This document shows, piece after piece, positions 1 to 9,618 of a stretch of 64,000 nucleotides of DNA. The stretch's first letter is position 1; every line of letters begins with the position of its first letter. A program made the position numbers and the translations under genes. Origin of the DNA: Aromatoleum anaerobium (GTDB lineage Bacteria; Pseudomonadota; Gammaproteobacteria; Burkholderiales; Rhodocyclaceae); assembly GCF_012910705.2 (NCBI RefSeq), contig NZ_WTVG02000037.1, forward strand, positions 537,787-601,786, written 5' to 3'. Below the pieces are notes generated by a model that worked only from the letters and a program-made list of their open reading frames with translations, was not told where the DNA came from and made no database searches.

Positions 1-99
1 GACGCGCGGGCGCGGAAGTACCTCGCCGAACAGATGGAAAAGCATTTCTTCGGCGGTGGCGCGGACCAGGTTGGCGGCTACGTTCCGCCCGCACAGTAA
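1..99 (+). CDS. C-terminal fragment of an unidentified protein
   Basis: The window opens inside an open frame that reads 32 residues (beginning [17 protein letters not shown]) and stops at TAA 97-99. The tail is rich in Gly, Pro and Ala. I do not recognise the family from so short a piece. The gene is convergent with phoU and is followed by a strong hairpin terminator, so the end of the gene is real. Confidence 0.6.
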   Translation, partial: DARARKYLAEQMEKHFFGGGADQVGGYVPPAQ

Positions 100-130
100 A
101 TCCCGGCGCATGCCGCGGCTGCAAACGAAG

Positions 131-163
131 AAGGGATGACCTGCGGGTCATCCCTTCGTTTTT
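131..163 (+). terminator. Rho-independent terminator between convergent genes
   Basis: A perfect 10-bp stem (131-140 pairs with 147-156, loop CTGCGG) is followed by a T run at 159-163. It lies between the plus-strand gene ending at 99 and the minus-strand phoU ending at 182, so it probably works in both directions. Confidence 0.85.
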
Positions 164-181
164 CCGGCCGCAGCAGCCCTC

Positions 182-886
182 TCAGCGCCTGCCCGACTCG
201 CGCTCCAGCGCTTCGATCCCTTCGTGGCGCACGTCGCGGCCCCTGACCATATACACCACGTATTCCGACACGTTCTTGGCGTGGTCCCCGACTCGCTCGA
301 TCGACTTGGCAATGAACAGCACGTCGAGCGCGCGCGTGATGAGCCGCGGATCTTCCATCATGTAGGTGATCAGCTGGCGCATGATGCCTTTGAAGATCGC
401 GTCGACTTCCTTGTCCTGGCGGGCGATGTCGGCCGACGAGGAGGGATCCATGCGGGCGAAGGCGTCGAGCGCGCGCTGCAGCATGTCGACGACCATCGCC
501 GCGACGTGCCGCAGTTCGACTTTCGGCACGAAGATCACCTCGGAGCCGATGATCTGCTTGCCCGCCTTCGCGATCTTCTTGGCTTCGTCGCCGACCCGTT
601 CGAGATCGGTGATCATCTGGATCATCGTCATGACCATGCGCAGGTCGCCCGCTGTGGGCCCGTGTCGTGCAATGAGCTGGATGCAGGCGTCGTCGAGTGC
701 GACTTCCTCTTCATTGACGCGGCGGTCGTCTTCGATGACCGCTTCGATCGTTGCCATGTCCCCGCTGCCCAGCGCGTCGATCGCGCGGCTCAGCTGCTGC
801 GCGACGAGACCGCCCATTTCCAGCAGACGCTTGCGGATGGCTTCCAGTTCGGTGTCGAAATGAGTAAGAGTGTGTTTGCTCGGCAT
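182..886 (-). CDS. phoU: Phosphate-specific transport system accessory protein PhoU
   Basis: The 234-aa product is a cytoplasmic PhoU. It links the Pst phosphate transporter to the PhoR sensor kinase and shuts down phosphate uptake and Pho signalling when phosphate is plentiful. The two-repeat, three-helix-bundle family layout is visible, with the metal-binding signatures DLERVGDEA in the first half and SIERVGDHA in the second. Length is normal for the family, and the ATG is at 884-886. No pst genes are visible here; the neighbour transcribed before it is rpiA, 81 bp away. Confidence 0.95.
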   Translation of the reverse strand: MPSKHTLTHFDTELEAIRKRLLEMGGLVAQQLSRAIDALGSGDMATIEAVIEDDRRVNEEEVALDDACIQLIARHGPTAGDLRMVMTMIQMITDLERVGDEAKKIAKAGKQIIGSEVIFVPKVELRHVAAMVVDMLQRALDAFARMDPSSSADIARQDKEVDAIFKGIMRQLITYMMEDPRLITRALDVLFIAKSIERVGDHAKNVSEYVVYMVRGRDVRHEGIEALERESGRR

Positions 887-967
887 GTCGGAATCCTCTG
901 TGTGCGAGGAGGCTAGCAGTAAAAAGTGACCGGAATGTTTCAGGTGAGCGTCGGGAGCGTGCGCTGC

Positions 968-1630
968 TCAGTCTGCAACCTGTCGTTCGACCCCGGCGGG
1001 CGTTGCCAGCAGCAGCACATCCGCTCCGCGGCGCGCGAACAGGCCGTTAGTGACCACCCCGACAATCTGGTTCAGCTCGGTTTCGAGCGCGCGCGGTGAG
1101 GTGATCATCAAGCCGTGCACGTCGACGATCAGGTTGCCGTTGTCGGTGACGAACCCCTCGCGCAGTTCGGGCCGGCCGCCGATCCGCGCGAGTTCGCGCT
1201 CGACGTAGGCGCGCGCCATCGGAATGATCTCGACTGGCAGCGGAAAGCGGCCGAGACAGGTGACCTTCTTGCTCGCGTCGCAGATGCAGATGAACCGGCG
1301 CGCAACCGCCGCGACGATCTTTTCGCGGGTCAGCGCGCCGCCTCCGCCCTTGATCATGCAAAATCCGGCATCGATCTCGTCGGCCCCATCCACGTACACC
1401 GGCAGGTCGGTGATGTCGTTCAGATCCAGAACCGGGATGCCGTGGCCCTGCAGGCGGCGCGAACTGGCTTCCGAACTGGACACCGCTCCGACGATGCGGT
1501 CCTTGATGTTGGCGAGACCGTCGATGAAATGATTGACGGTCGAGCCCGTGCCGACGCCGACGATCATGCCGTCTTCGACGTAGTCGAGTGCCGCGATCGC
1601 GGCCGCCTTCTTGAGTTCGTCCTGGGTCAT
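968..1630 (-). CDS. rpiA: Ribose-5-phosphate isomerase A
   Basis: The product (220 aa) interconverts ribose 5-phosphate and ribulose 5-phosphate in the non-oxidative pentose phosphate pathway. The family signatures are clear: a phosphate-binding loop [12 protein letters not shown] near residue 25, the catalytic DGADEID motif near residue 80, and [11 protein letters not shown] after it. The gene starts at ATG 1628-1630, 30 bp after the moeA stop, so moeA, rpiA and perhaps phoU may be co-transcribed. Confidence 0.95.
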   Translation of the reverse strand: MTQDELKKAAAIAALDYVEDGMIVGVGTGSTVNHFIDGLANIKDRIVGAVSSSEASSRRLQGHGIPVLDLNDITDLPVYVDGADEIDAGFCMIKGGGGALTREKIVAAVARRFICICDASKKVTCLGRFPLPVEIIPMARAYVERELARIGGRPELREGFVTDNGNLIVDVHGLMITSPRALETELNQIVGVVTNGLFARRGADVLLLATPAGVERQVAD

Positions 1631-1660
1631 GGTGAAATGTCCATCCGGTGAAACGCCGCT

Positions 1661-2914
1661 TCAGATCAGTCCGTCGAAAACCTGCACCATCACCGGTTCT
1701 CCGGCCGCCACGTCGCCGCGCTCCTCGGGCAGGACGATGAAACAGTTCGCCTCGGACATCGACCGCAGCACCCCCGAGCCCTGCGCTCCGGCGAGGCGCA
1801 CCGTCTGCCGGCCGTCGACCGTTCCCAGCTGGCCGCGCAGGAACTCCCGGCGGCCGGCCTGCTTGCGGATCGCTTCGCCGCACGGGACTTCGAACAGCGC
1901 GGGTTCCGGCAGCGGCGAGACGCCGGAGAGGACGAGCAGGGCATCCTGCACGAACTGGTAAAAAGTGACCAGCACCGCGACCGGATTGCCCGGCAGGCCG
2001 AACAGCCAGGCATCGCCGACGCGGCCGAAAGCCATCGGCCGGCCCGGCTTGATGTCGATCTTCCAGAACGCGACTTCGCCGAGGCGATTCACCAGCTCGC
2101 GGATGAAGTCGGCCTCGCCGACGGAAACGCCGCCGCTGGTGAGGATCACGTCCGCATCGGCCGAGGCACCGCGAAAAGCGGCTTCGAGGGCCGCCGGGTT
2201 GTCGGGCACGACGCCCATGTCGAGCATGTCGCAGCCCAGACGGGAAAGCGCGCCGAAAAGCGTGTAGCGGTTGCTGTCGTAGACTTCGCCGGGTGCGAGC
2301 GGCTTGCCGATCGACGCGAGTTCGTCGCCGGTCGAGAAGAACGCAACGCGCAGGCGTCGGCGCACCGTGACTTCGGCGATGCCGAGCGAAGCGATCAGGC
2401 CGAGTTCGGCCGGGCCGCAGCGTTTGCCAGCCGGCAGTGCGACGCTGCCGAGGGCGAGATCCTCGCCCGCCCGGCGCAGGTTTTGCCCTGCCTGCTGTCC
2501 CGGCGGGATGAACACCTGGCCGTCGCCGGCGCGGGCCATTTCCTGTACGACGATGGTGTCGGCGCCTTGCGGAATCGGCGCACCGGTCATGATCCGTACC
2601 GCCTGTCCCGCACCGACGATGCCCGAAAACGGCTTGCCGGCGAACGCGGTGCCTACCACCGCAAGCGCGGTATCGTGCCGGAGATCGAGATCGCGGAACC
2701 GCACGGCATAGCCGTCCATCGCGGAGTTGTCGTGTGCCGGCACGTTGCACGGCGCCATCACGTCCTCGAGCAAAACCCGTCCGAGCGCGTTGCGGACCGC
2801 GACGCGTTCCCACCCGCCGATCGGCGACAGGCGTTCGAGGATCGTTCGTCGCGCTTCAGCAGTGGTCAGATGCGGGGACCGCGGCGCGGATTTCCCGGCG
2901 GAGTTCTGTTTCAT
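1661..2914 (-). CDS. moeA: Molybdopterin molybdenumtransferase MoeA
   Basis: The enzyme inserts molybdate into adenylylated molybdopterin, the last step of molybdenum cofactor synthesis. Seen motifs are HDNSAMDGYAV, TGAPIPQGADTIVVQE, SGGVSVGEADFI and GLPGNPVAV, which cover the MoeA domains in order. The start is placed at ATG 2912-2914, giving 417 aa, because an AAGGG Shine-Dalgarno sits 9 nt before it; the in-frame ATG three codons earlier directly abuts that site. Two related genes lie elsewhere in the window: mogA at 28.6 kb and a moeB/thiF gene at 17.1 kb. Confidence 0.95.
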   Translation of the reverse strand: MKQNSAGKSAPRSPHLTTAEARRTILERLSPIGGWERVAVRNALGRVLLEDVMAPCNVPAHDNSAMDGYAVRFRDLDLRHDTALAVVGTAFAGKPFSGIVGAGQAVRIMTGAPIPQGADTIVVQEMARAGDGQVFIPPGQQAGQNLRRAGEDLALGSVALPAGKRCGPAELGLIASLGIAEVTVRRRLRVAFFSTGDELASIGKPLAPGEVYDSNRYTLFGALSRLGCDMLDMGVVPDNPAALEAAFRGASADADVILTSGGVSVGEADFIRELVNRLGEVAFWKIDIKPGRPMAFGRVGDAWLFGLPGNPVAVLVTFYQFVQDALLVLSGVSPLPEPALFEVPCGEAIRKQAGRREFLRGQLGTVDGRQTVRLAGAQGSGVLRSMSEANCFIVLPEERGDVAAGEPVMVQVFDGLI

Positions 2915-3055
2915 GACTCTCATCCCTTGACGCGGCGGCGTAGCGCCAGACTGTTCATTATCATCGCACGGTCGTCTGGTCGTGAGGCGATTCGTCGCAT
3001 CGCTGATGCCGCCGCTGGCGCCCTGCCATCACCTGGCCGGCGCCTGTCCGGCAAG

Positions 3056-3078
3056 AAAAAAGGGTGGTCGAGCCACCC
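3056..3078 (-). terminator. Rho-independent terminator of the cytochrome c4 gene
   Basis: On the minus strand a GGGTGG/CCACCC stem (3073-3078 with 3062-3067) is followed by six T (plus-strand A run 3056-3061). It lies about 35 nt after the cytochrome stop codon. Confidence 0.8.
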
Positions 3079-3110
3079 CATTCACGAACCGCGATTCCGC
3101 CAGCAGGTTC

Positions 3111-3737
3111 TTAACGCAGTCCCGCCGCGTAATCCGAGACGGCCCTGATTTCCGCGTCCGTCATCTTCAGTGCGATCGTCTGCATCATCTGGTTCGGATC
3201 GTTCTTGCGTACGCCGTCGCGAAAGGCCTTCAGTTGCGCTTCGGTGTACTCGACGAACTGGCCTGCAACGCGCGGGTACTGGACCGGCATGCCGGCACCC
3301 GTCGGGCCGTGACACCCGGCGCAGGCCGGCAGGCCTTTCGCCGCGATGCCGGCACGCCAGATGTCCTGGCCCTGTTGTGCCGTCGCCGCATTCTTCGCGC
3401 TCTCGGGCTGCAGTTTCTGCGACGCGAAATAGGTCGCAAGCGCCTTCATGTCCGCGTCTTCGAGCCCGGCCACCATGGCGCCCATGATGGGGTTTTCGCG
3501 CTCTGGCGTCTTGCCGTCCCACGACTTGAACGCCCTCAGCTGCTTGTAGAGATATTCCTCGTGCTGCCCCGCGATCTTCGGATTGGCCGAAATCGGGCTG
3601 TTGCCGTCCGCTCCGTGACAACCGGCGCAGACGGTTTCGGCCGTCATTTTCGCCTTTGCAAGATCGGGAGCCTGGTCTTGGGCCTGAAGGCCGCCGGCAA
3701 CCAGCAGCAGCGGGAGCAGCAGGGAACGCTTGATCAT
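3111..3737 (-). CDS. Diheme cytochrome c4
   Basis: This 208-aa protein has an N-terminal Sec signal (MIKRSLLLPLLLVAGGLQAQ) and two CAGCH heme c motifs, one per half, each followed by a Met-containing loop (NPIMGAM and NQMMQT). That is the two-domain layout of cytochrome c4, a periplasmic electron carrier that passes electrons from the bc1 complex to terminal oxidases or other reductases. The gene is monocistronic, has its own terminator, and is divergent from engB. Confidence 0.93.
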   Translation of the reverse strand: MIKRSLLLPLLLVAGGLQAQDQAPDLAKAKMTAETVCAGCHGADGNSPISANPKIAGQHEEYLYKQLRAFKSWDGKTPERENPIMGAMVAGLEDADMKALATYFASQKLQPESAKNAATAQQGQDIWRAGIAAKGLPACAGCHGPTGAGMPVQYPRVAGQFVEYTEAQLKAFRDGVRKNDPNQMMQTIALKMTDAEIRAVSDYAAGLR

Positions 3738-3776
3738 GGTGTCCTCAGAAAGCCGTGAGCGGTCGTCACAAACGCG

Positions 3777-3790
3777 TTATTCTATATCAA
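3777..3790. promoter_or_regulatory. Possible FNR/ANR-type box
   Basis: TTATT-CTAT-ATCAA matches 8 of 10 informative positions of the FNR consensus TTGAT-N4-ATCAA. It sits about 45 bp before the cytochrome c4 start in a divergent intergenic region. Oxygen control of cytochrome c4 would make sense, but single matches of this quality are common. Confidence 0.3.
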
Positions 3791-3857
3791 GTACCCCGTT
3801 TTGCGCGATGCAAGGTGGGCGCGCTCCCACCCCGTCCTTGTTCTTGCCGATTCCCAG

Positions 3858-4508
3858 ATGCCGATCTTCCGTAACGCACGATTCGAAATTTCCATTGCAA
3901 AATCAGGAGATTTACCCCCTCCGGAGGGCGCGGAAATCGCGTTCGCCGGACGCTCCAACGCCGGGAAGTCGAGCGCCATCAATACGCTTGCCGATCATAC
4001 CCGTCTGGCATTCGTGTCGAAGACGCCCGGACGCACCCAGCTGATCAATTTCTTTCGCCTCGATTGCGGGGCGGTGCTCGTCGACCTGCCGGGCTATGGC
4101 TACGCGAAAGTGCCGGAAAACATCCGCCGCCAATGGCAGGGGCTGCTCGAGCACTACCTGCGCAAGCGTGAAAACCTGATCGGACTGGTGCTGATCATGG
4201 ATTCGCGTCATCCGCTGACCCCGCTCGATCGGCAGATGATCGACTGGTTCGTGCCCGGCGGGCGACCGATTCATGCGCTGCTGACGAAATGCGACAAGCT
4301 GTCGCGCAACGAGGCTGCGGCCACGCTCGCCAGCGTTCGGCGCGAAGTCGCGACAATCGGGCCGCAGATCAGCGTGCAACTGTTCTCCAGCCTGAAGAAA
4401 ATCGGCATGGAAGAGGTCGAGCACAAGGTGGCTGGCTGGCTCGGTCTGCCGAGCGAGGATTTGCCGGCAATTCCGACCCCGGCCCAGCTGCGCGCGGCAG
4501 GGAAGTAA
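3858..4508 (+). CDS. engB: Ribosome biogenesis GTPase EngB/YsxC
   Basis: A small Era-like GTPase needed for 50S subunit assembly. The G1 loop [10 protein letters not shown]3 DLPGYGYA and G4 TKCDKL are in the expected order. The start at ATG 3858 ([12 protein letters not shown]) gives 216 aa, the usual family length; an upstream in-frame start at 3801 would add 19 residues without family support. The gene is divergent from cytochrome c4. The U-tailed hairpin behind it points the other way, toward engB. Confidence 0.95.
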   Translation: MPIFRNARFEISIAKSGDLPPPEGAEIAFAGRSNAGKSSAINTLADHTRLAFVSKTPGRTQLINFFRLDCGAVLVDLPGYGYAKVPENIRRQWQGLLEHYLRKRENLIGLVLIMDSRHPLTPLDRQMIDWFVPGGRPIHALLTKCDKLSRNEAAATLASVRREVATIGPQISVQLFSSLKKIGMEEVEHKVAGWLGLPSEDLPAIPTPAQLRAAGK

Positions 4509-4544
4509 CCGGTCTGCAGTCGGCGAATAAACGACCGGGGCAAT

Positions 4545-4579
4545 AAAAAACCCCGGGCTAAAGGGGATAAAGCCCGGGG
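4545..4579 (-). terminator. Strong U-tailed terminator on the minus strand
   Basis: A perfect 9-bp stem (4571-4579 with 4551-4559) is followed on the minus strand by six T (4550-4545). On the plus strand the hairpin is followed by TCAAACG, with no T run, so it is not a proper terminator for engB. Confidence 0.8.
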
Positions 4580-4649
4580 TCAAACGCCTTAACTGGATTA
4601 AGGCACCCGCTCAGGGAGGTGAAGCGGGAGATGGCTCGTCACCATCTGT
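4545..4649 (-). ncRNA. Candidate structured small RNA, antisense side of the engB-hemB gap
   Basis: Read on the minus strand, four stem-loops follow one another. Their arms are 4647-4642/4634-4629, 4628-4623/4611-4606, 4604-4598/4592-4586 and 4579-4571/4559-4551. The last has a U-run at 4550-4545 and is a textbook terminator. The second loop contains CACCUCCCUG and the last CCCCUUU, both complementary to Shine-Dalgarno sequences. A TATCTT -10-like hexamer (4660-4655) precedes the proposed 5' end near 4647-4649; I see no good -35. No minus-strand protein gene ends here, so the terminator needs some other transcript. That it is a trans-acting sRNA is inference. Confidence 0.5.
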
Positions 4650-4661
4650 ACGATAAGATAA

Positions 4662-5744
<1,083 letters not shown>

Positions 5745-5759
5745 CCCTTCCGTCCGACG

Positions 5760-6419
5760 TCACGCCAGCCAAGGCCGGGCGGCGCGGCGCAGGCGCAGGA
5801 TCGAGCTGATCTTCATGTCGATGTAGGCCGGCTGCTTCAGGCCGCGCCCGACGAGCACCGTCTTCATGCCGAGCCGCTTCGCGGTGCGCAGGTTCTCGGC
5901 CGAATCCTCGACCAGCACGCAGTGCCGCGGGTCCAGGCGGTGATCGTGGAGCAGGTGACGGAACGCCTGCACGCCGGGCTTCGGATGGAAGCGCATCTGC
6001 TCGATGCCGAACACGTCATGGAAATGCCGGCGGATGCCCATCGCCTCGACGACCGCTTCGGCGTAGCGCTGCGGGCCGTTCGAGAACACGATCTTGCGCC
6101 CCGGCAGGCGGCGCAGCATCGAGCGCAGCGCGCGGTCGAACACCATCAGCTTGTGCAGTTTCTCGAAGCGATGCGTCGCCTCGAGAAAGTGGTGCGGGTT
6201 GGTGCCGTGGTGGCGCACGAGGCCGAGCAGCGTCGCTCCGTAGCGATGCCAGTAGTGGACCCGCAGCGCGTTCGCTTCCTCCCGGCTCAGCGACAGGTGC
6301 TGCTCGAGGTACGCCGTCATGCTGCGGTTGATGTGCGGGAAGATGTGGGCGCTGGCGTTGTGCAACGTGTTGTCGAGGTCGAACAGCCACACCAGTCGGG
6401 GCGGGAGCGGAGCGTTCAT
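5760..6419 (-). CDS. HAD-family pyrimidine 5'-nucleotidase-like hydrolase
   Basis: A 219-aa HAD phosphatase. Motif I is FDLDNTLHNAS, motif II FSNGPQRYA, and motif IV VEDSAENLRTAKRLGMKT. The sequence resembles the bacterial pyrimidine 5'-nucleotidase group (SDT1/YjjG-like), which removes phosphate from UMP/CMP or damaged nucleotides. The start ATG at 6417-6419 overlaps the bioC stop as ATGA, implying translational coupling. The substrate cannot be settled from sequence. Confidence 0.85.
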   Translation of the reverse strand: MNAPLPPRLVWLFDLDNTLHNASAHIFPHINRSMTAYLEQHLSLSREEANALRVHYWHRYGATLLGLVRHHGTNPHHFLEATHRFEKLHKLMVFDRALRSMLRRLPGRKIVFSNGPQRYAEAVVEAMGIRRHFHDVFGIEQMRFHPKPGVQAFRHLLHDHRLDPRHCVLVEDSAENLRTAKRLGMKTVLVGRGLKQPAYIDMKISSILRLRRAARPWLA

Positions 6420-7309
6420 CCGCGCAGCTTGCGCGGCTGGAACTGCATGACCGCGCGGCCGTCGTCGGTCGTTTTCGGCTGCGCTTTCCATGCGTGGCCC
6501 TGGACGACCTCGAAAGTCGCCGGCAGGCGCCCGTCGCGGCGCAACGCTTCGAGCGCGTTGCGCGCCGCGGCCCAGCCCGACTTGCCGGCGAGTCCGCGCG
6601 GTCGCGCGAGACTCGCATTCGCGCTGCCGGAAAGCTGCAGGTCGCGCAGCAGTTCGTCCAGGTCGGTGTAGGTCAGCGTCAGGACCTCCATGTCCATGAC
6701 CGGATCGGAGAAGCCGGCCTGCACCAGCGCATCGCCCAGGTCGTGCATGTCAATGAAGCGGTGCACCCGCTCGCCGTGCGTGCTGGGCAAGGCCGCGCGC
6801 AGCTCTTTCAGCGTGTCAGGCCCCAGTGACGAGAACATCAGCAGGCCGTCCGTCTCGAGCACGCGGTGCATTTCGCGCAACGCAGGCAGCGGATCGGCGA
6901 GCCAGTTGAGCAGCAGGTTCGACCACACCAGCGACAGGCTGGCACGGGCGAACGGGAGGGCGGACGCATCGGCGCAGACGAGCGACGGCGGCGCGTTGCG
7001 GCCGAGCGAGCGCAGCCGCCCGAAGAGGCTGCGCTCGCCGCGCGCGCGGTCCAGCATCGGCAGCGCGAAATCGGCGCCGATTCGCGTCGCTTTCGGGTAC
7101 CGCTTGCCGAGCGCCTCGAAGTCCGCCCCGGTGCCGCAGCCCAGATCGAGGATGCGCTTCGGTTCGATGCGGATGTAGTCGAGCCGCTCGTCCATCCGGC
7201 GTGCGACTTCGCGCGCGAGCACCGCGACCTCGTCGTAGGTCGCCGCGGCACGGCCGAAGCGCCGGACGAGGAGTTCGTGGGCGAGGGTGAAGTCGGCCGG
7301 AGCGCTCAC
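6416..7309 (-). CDS. bioC: Malonyl-ACP O-methyltransferase BioC
   Basis: A SAM-dependent methyltransferase that caps malonyl-ACP as a methyl ester so that fatty-acid synthesis can build the pimelate moiety of biotin. SAM motif I is ILDLGCGTGADFEAL and the later SNLLLNWLADP segment is typical of BioC. At 297 aa it is longer than the roughly 250-aa E. coli enzyme. It starts with GTG (7307-7309) behind GGAGGG at 7-nt spacing; that Shine-Dalgarno lies at the edge of a palindromic element. bioB is 88 bp upstream. Confidence 0.92.
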   Translation of the reverse strand: MSAPADFTLAHELLVRRFGRAAATYDEVAVLAREVARRMDERLDYIRIEPKRILDLGCGTGADFEALGKRYPKATRIGADFALPMLDRARGERSLFGRLRSLGRNAPPSLVCADASALPFARASLSLVWSNLLLNWLADPLPALREMHRVLETDGLLMFSSLGPDTLKELRAALPSTHGERVHRFIDMHDLGDALVQAGFSDPVMDMEVLTLTYTDLDELLRDLQLSGSANASLARPRGLAGKSGWAAARNALEALRRDGRLPATFEVVQGHAWKAQPKTTDDGRAVMQFQPRKLRG

Positions 7310-7322
7310 TGGACTACCCTCC

Positions 7323-7373
7323 TGTCGCTGCGCGACATCCTCCCCACGGGAGGACGAGCGCCCCCTTCGGGCG
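7323..7373 (-). repeat. Palindromic cluster, possible dispersed REP-like element
   Basis: Three palindromes follow each other in the bioB-bioC spacer: TGTCGC-N3-GCGACA (7323-7337), TCCTCCC-N3-GGGAGGA (7338-7354) and CGCCC-N5-GGGCG (7359-7373). The arrangement looks like a compound REP/BIME element. I recall similar strings in intergenic DNA of related genomes, but only one copy is visible here. Confidence 0.5.
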
Positions 7374-7397
7374 GCCGAGCGGGGACGCTCATTCGGC

Positions 7398-8384
7398 TCA
7401 GACGGGACGCAGGCCGAGGCGCGCGAACAGCGTCTCGTCGCGGTCGGTGTCGGGATTGTCGGTCGTCAGCAGGCGGTCGCCGTAGAAGATCGAGTTCGCG
7501 CCGGCCATGAAGCACAGCGCCTGCAGCTCGTCACTCATCTGCTGGCGTCCGGCGGACAGGCGGACGAAACTCGTCGGCATCATGATGCGCGCCGCGGCGA
7601 TGGTGCGGACGAATTCGAACGGGTCGATCTTGTCGACGTTTTCGAGCGGCGTGCCGGGCACCGGCACGAGGTTGTTGATCGGCACTGATTCCGGCGGCGA
7701 CGCCATGTTCGCGAGCTGCACCAGCAGGCCGGCGCGGCTGCGTCGTCCTTCACCCATGCCGACGATGCCGCCGGAACAGACGTTGATGCCCGCGCCGCGC
7801 ACCTGTTCGAGCGTGTCGAGGCGGTCGGCCAGGGTGTGCGTCGTGATGATCTGGCCGTAGAACTCCGGCGCGGTGTCGAGGTTGTGGTTGTAGTAGTCGA
7901 GGCCGGCTTCCTTGAGCTGCAGCGCCTGGTCGCCTTTGAGCATGCCGAGGGTCACGCAGGTCTCGAGGCCGAGCGCCTTCACCTCGCGCACCATCGCCAG
8001 CACCGTCTCCATGTCCTTGTCCTTGGGCCCGCGCCACGCCGCGCCCATGCAGAAGCGCGACGCTCCCTTCGCTTTCGCCGCTTTCGCGTGCTCGACGACT
8101 TCGGCCACTTTCAGCAGCTGCTCACGGTCCAGGCCGGTGTTGTGGCGCGTCGATTGCGAGCAGTAGCCGCAGTCTTCCGAGCAGCCGCCGGTCTTGATCG
8201 ACAGCAGCGTCGAGCGCTGCACCGCGTTCGCGTCGAAATGTGCGCGGTGCACCTGCTGCGCGCGGAAGAGCAGGTCCATGAAAGGCTGTTCGAACAGCTC
8301 GACGGCTTCGGCCACGGTCCACTGGGTGCGGGGTACGGCCGTGTCGGCTTGGCGTTCGGCAGCGGGCGCTGAAGTCATTGTCAT
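7398..8384 (-). CDS. bioB: Biotin synthase
   Basis: Radical-SAM enzyme that inserts sulfur into dethiobiotin. The cluster motif [11 protein letters not shown] near residue 70 gives the CxxxCxxC ligands of the [4Fe-4S] centre. The start is taken at ATG 8382-8384 (MTMTSAP), giving 328 aa; an in-frame start 12 codons upstream lacks support. bioB and bioC run in the same direction. The other biotin genes are not in the window. Confidence 0.96.
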   Translation of the reverse strand: MTMTSAPAAERQADTAVPRTQWTVAEAVELFEQPFMDLLFRAQQVHRAHFDANAVQRSTLLSIKTGGCSEDCGYCSQSTRHNTGLDREQLLKVAEVVEHAKAAKAKGASRFCMGAAWRGPKDKDMETVLAMVREVKALGLETCVTLGMLKGDQALQLKEAGLDYYNHNLDTAPEFYGQIITTHTLADRLDTLEQVRGAGINVCSGGIVGMGEGRRSRAGLLVQLANMASPPESVPINNLVPVPGTPLENVDKIDPFEFVRTIAAARIMMPTSFVRLSAGRQQMSDELQALCFMAGANSIFYGDRLLTTDNPDTDRDETLFARLGLRPV

Positions 8385-8429
8385 GAAAGCGGTTCCGGGA
8401 TGTAATGCGAAGCTTCGCATGTTCCTTCA

Positions 8430-9152
8430 TTGGCGGAAATCTTGTCAAACGTGCTCGATGCGTTGCGCCATCGCGCGCGCCGGATCGCAGACCTGCTGAT
8501 GCCGCAGGACTGCTTCGTGTGCGGGTCGATGTCGGGCGCGGCTGCGCTGTGCAGCGCCTGCCGGAACGATCTGCCGCGCCAGCCGGTGTCGTGCCCGGTA
8601 TGTGCCGTCCCGACTGCCGATGGCGCTACTTGCGGGCGCTGCCTGCGCAATCCGCCGGCGTTCGATGCGAGCCGCGCCGCGTTTGCGTACACTTTTCCCG
8701 TGGACCGGATCGTCCAGGGGCTCAAGTATCGGCACCGGCTGGCGTTGGCGAATTTCTTCGCCGAGGCGCTGTTGCCGCTCGGCCCGCCCCGGCCGGCTTC
8801 GCTCCTGCTGCCGATGCCGCTGCATGTCCGCCGGCTGCGCGAGCGCGGCTTCAACCAGGCCGTCGAGATCGCCCGCCCGCTCGGACGCGCGTGGGGCTTG
8901 CCGCTCGAACTCGCGGCTGTCGGGCGCACGCTGAACACCGCGCCGCAAGTGTCCTTGCCGTGGAAGGAGCGAAGCGTCAATATGCGGGGCGCCTTCCGTT
9001 GCGAGGCCTCGTTTGCCGGCCGCACGGTGATCGTCGTCGATGACGTCATGACGACCGGCGCGACGCTCGATGAGCTCGCCCGCACGCTCAAGACGCACGG
9101 CGCCGCGCGCGTCGAAAACCTCGTCGTCGCACGCACCCCTTCCCCCCACTGA
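8430..9152 (+). CDS. comF: ComF family amidophosphoribosyltransferase-like protein
   Basis: ComF-type protein linked to DNA uptake in competent bacteria. Its N-terminal part has CxxC pairs (CFVCG, CSACR, CPVCA, CGRC) suitable for zinc, and the C-terminal part carries a phosphoribosyltransferase loop VIVVDDVMTTGAT. The start is uncertain: the longest frame uses TTG at 8430, with GTG at 8451 and ATG at 8499 as alternatives, and none has a convincing Shine-Dalgarno. It is divergent from bioB and ends one base before trmL begins. Confidence 0.9.
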   Translation: MAEILSNVLDALRHRARRIADLLMPQDCFVCGSMSGAAALCSACRNDLPRQPVSCPVCAVPTADGATCGRCLRNPPAFDASRAAFAYTFPVDRIVQGLKYRHRLALANFFAEALLPLGPPRPASLLLPMPLHVRRLRERGFNQAVEIARPLGRAWGLPLELAAVGRTLNTAPQVSLPWKERSVNMRGAFRCEASFAGRTVIVVDDVMTTGATLDELARTLKTHGAARVENLVVARTPSPH

Positions 9153-9153
9153 C

Positions 9154-9618
9154 ATGCTCGATATCGTTCTCTTCCAGCCCGAAATCCCGCCGAACACCGG
9201 CAACACGATCCGGCTCGCGGCCAACACCGGCGCGCGCCTGCATCTCGTGCGTCCGCTCGGCTTCGACCTCTCCGACCGGCAACTCGCGCGCGCCGGCCTC
9301 GATTACCACGATCTGACGACGGTCACCATTCATGAGGACTGGAACGCGTGCCGGTCGGCGCTGGCCGGCCGGCGCTTGCTGGCGCTGAGCACCAAAGGCC
9401 GGACGCGCTACGATCTCGTCGACTACCGTGCGGACGACGTGCTGTTGTTCGGCCGCGAAACCAGCGGGCTGCCGGCCGAGGTTCTCGATTCGGTGCCGGA
9501 CATGCAGACGTTGCGCATCCCGATGTGCCCGGCCAACCGCAGCGTGAACCTGTCGAACGCCGTGGCGGTCGTCGTTTTCGAAGCGTGGCGCCAACTGGGA
9601 TTTGCCGGCGCGACTTGA
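9154..9618 (+). CDS. trmL: tRNA (cytidine/uridine-34-2'-O)-methyltransferase TrmL
   Basis: A minimal SPOUT methyltransferase that 2'-O-methylates the wobble base of tRNA-Leu. Expected motifs are PPNTGNTIRLAANTGARLHL at the N terminus, LLFGRETSGLP, and IPMCPANRSVNLSNAVAVV in the trefoil knot. The protein is 154 aa, the usual size. ATG 9154 follows the comF stop by one base, so the two are probably co-transcribed. An in-frame extension into comF is not family sequence. Confidence 0.95.
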   Translation: MLDIVLFQPEIPPNTGNTIRLAANTGARLHLVRPLGFDLSDRQLARAGLDYHDLTTVTIHEDWNACRSALAGRRLLALSTKGRTRYDLVDYRADDVLLFGRETSGLPAEVLDSVPDMQTLRIPMCPANRSVNLSNAVAVVVFEAWRQLGFAGAT

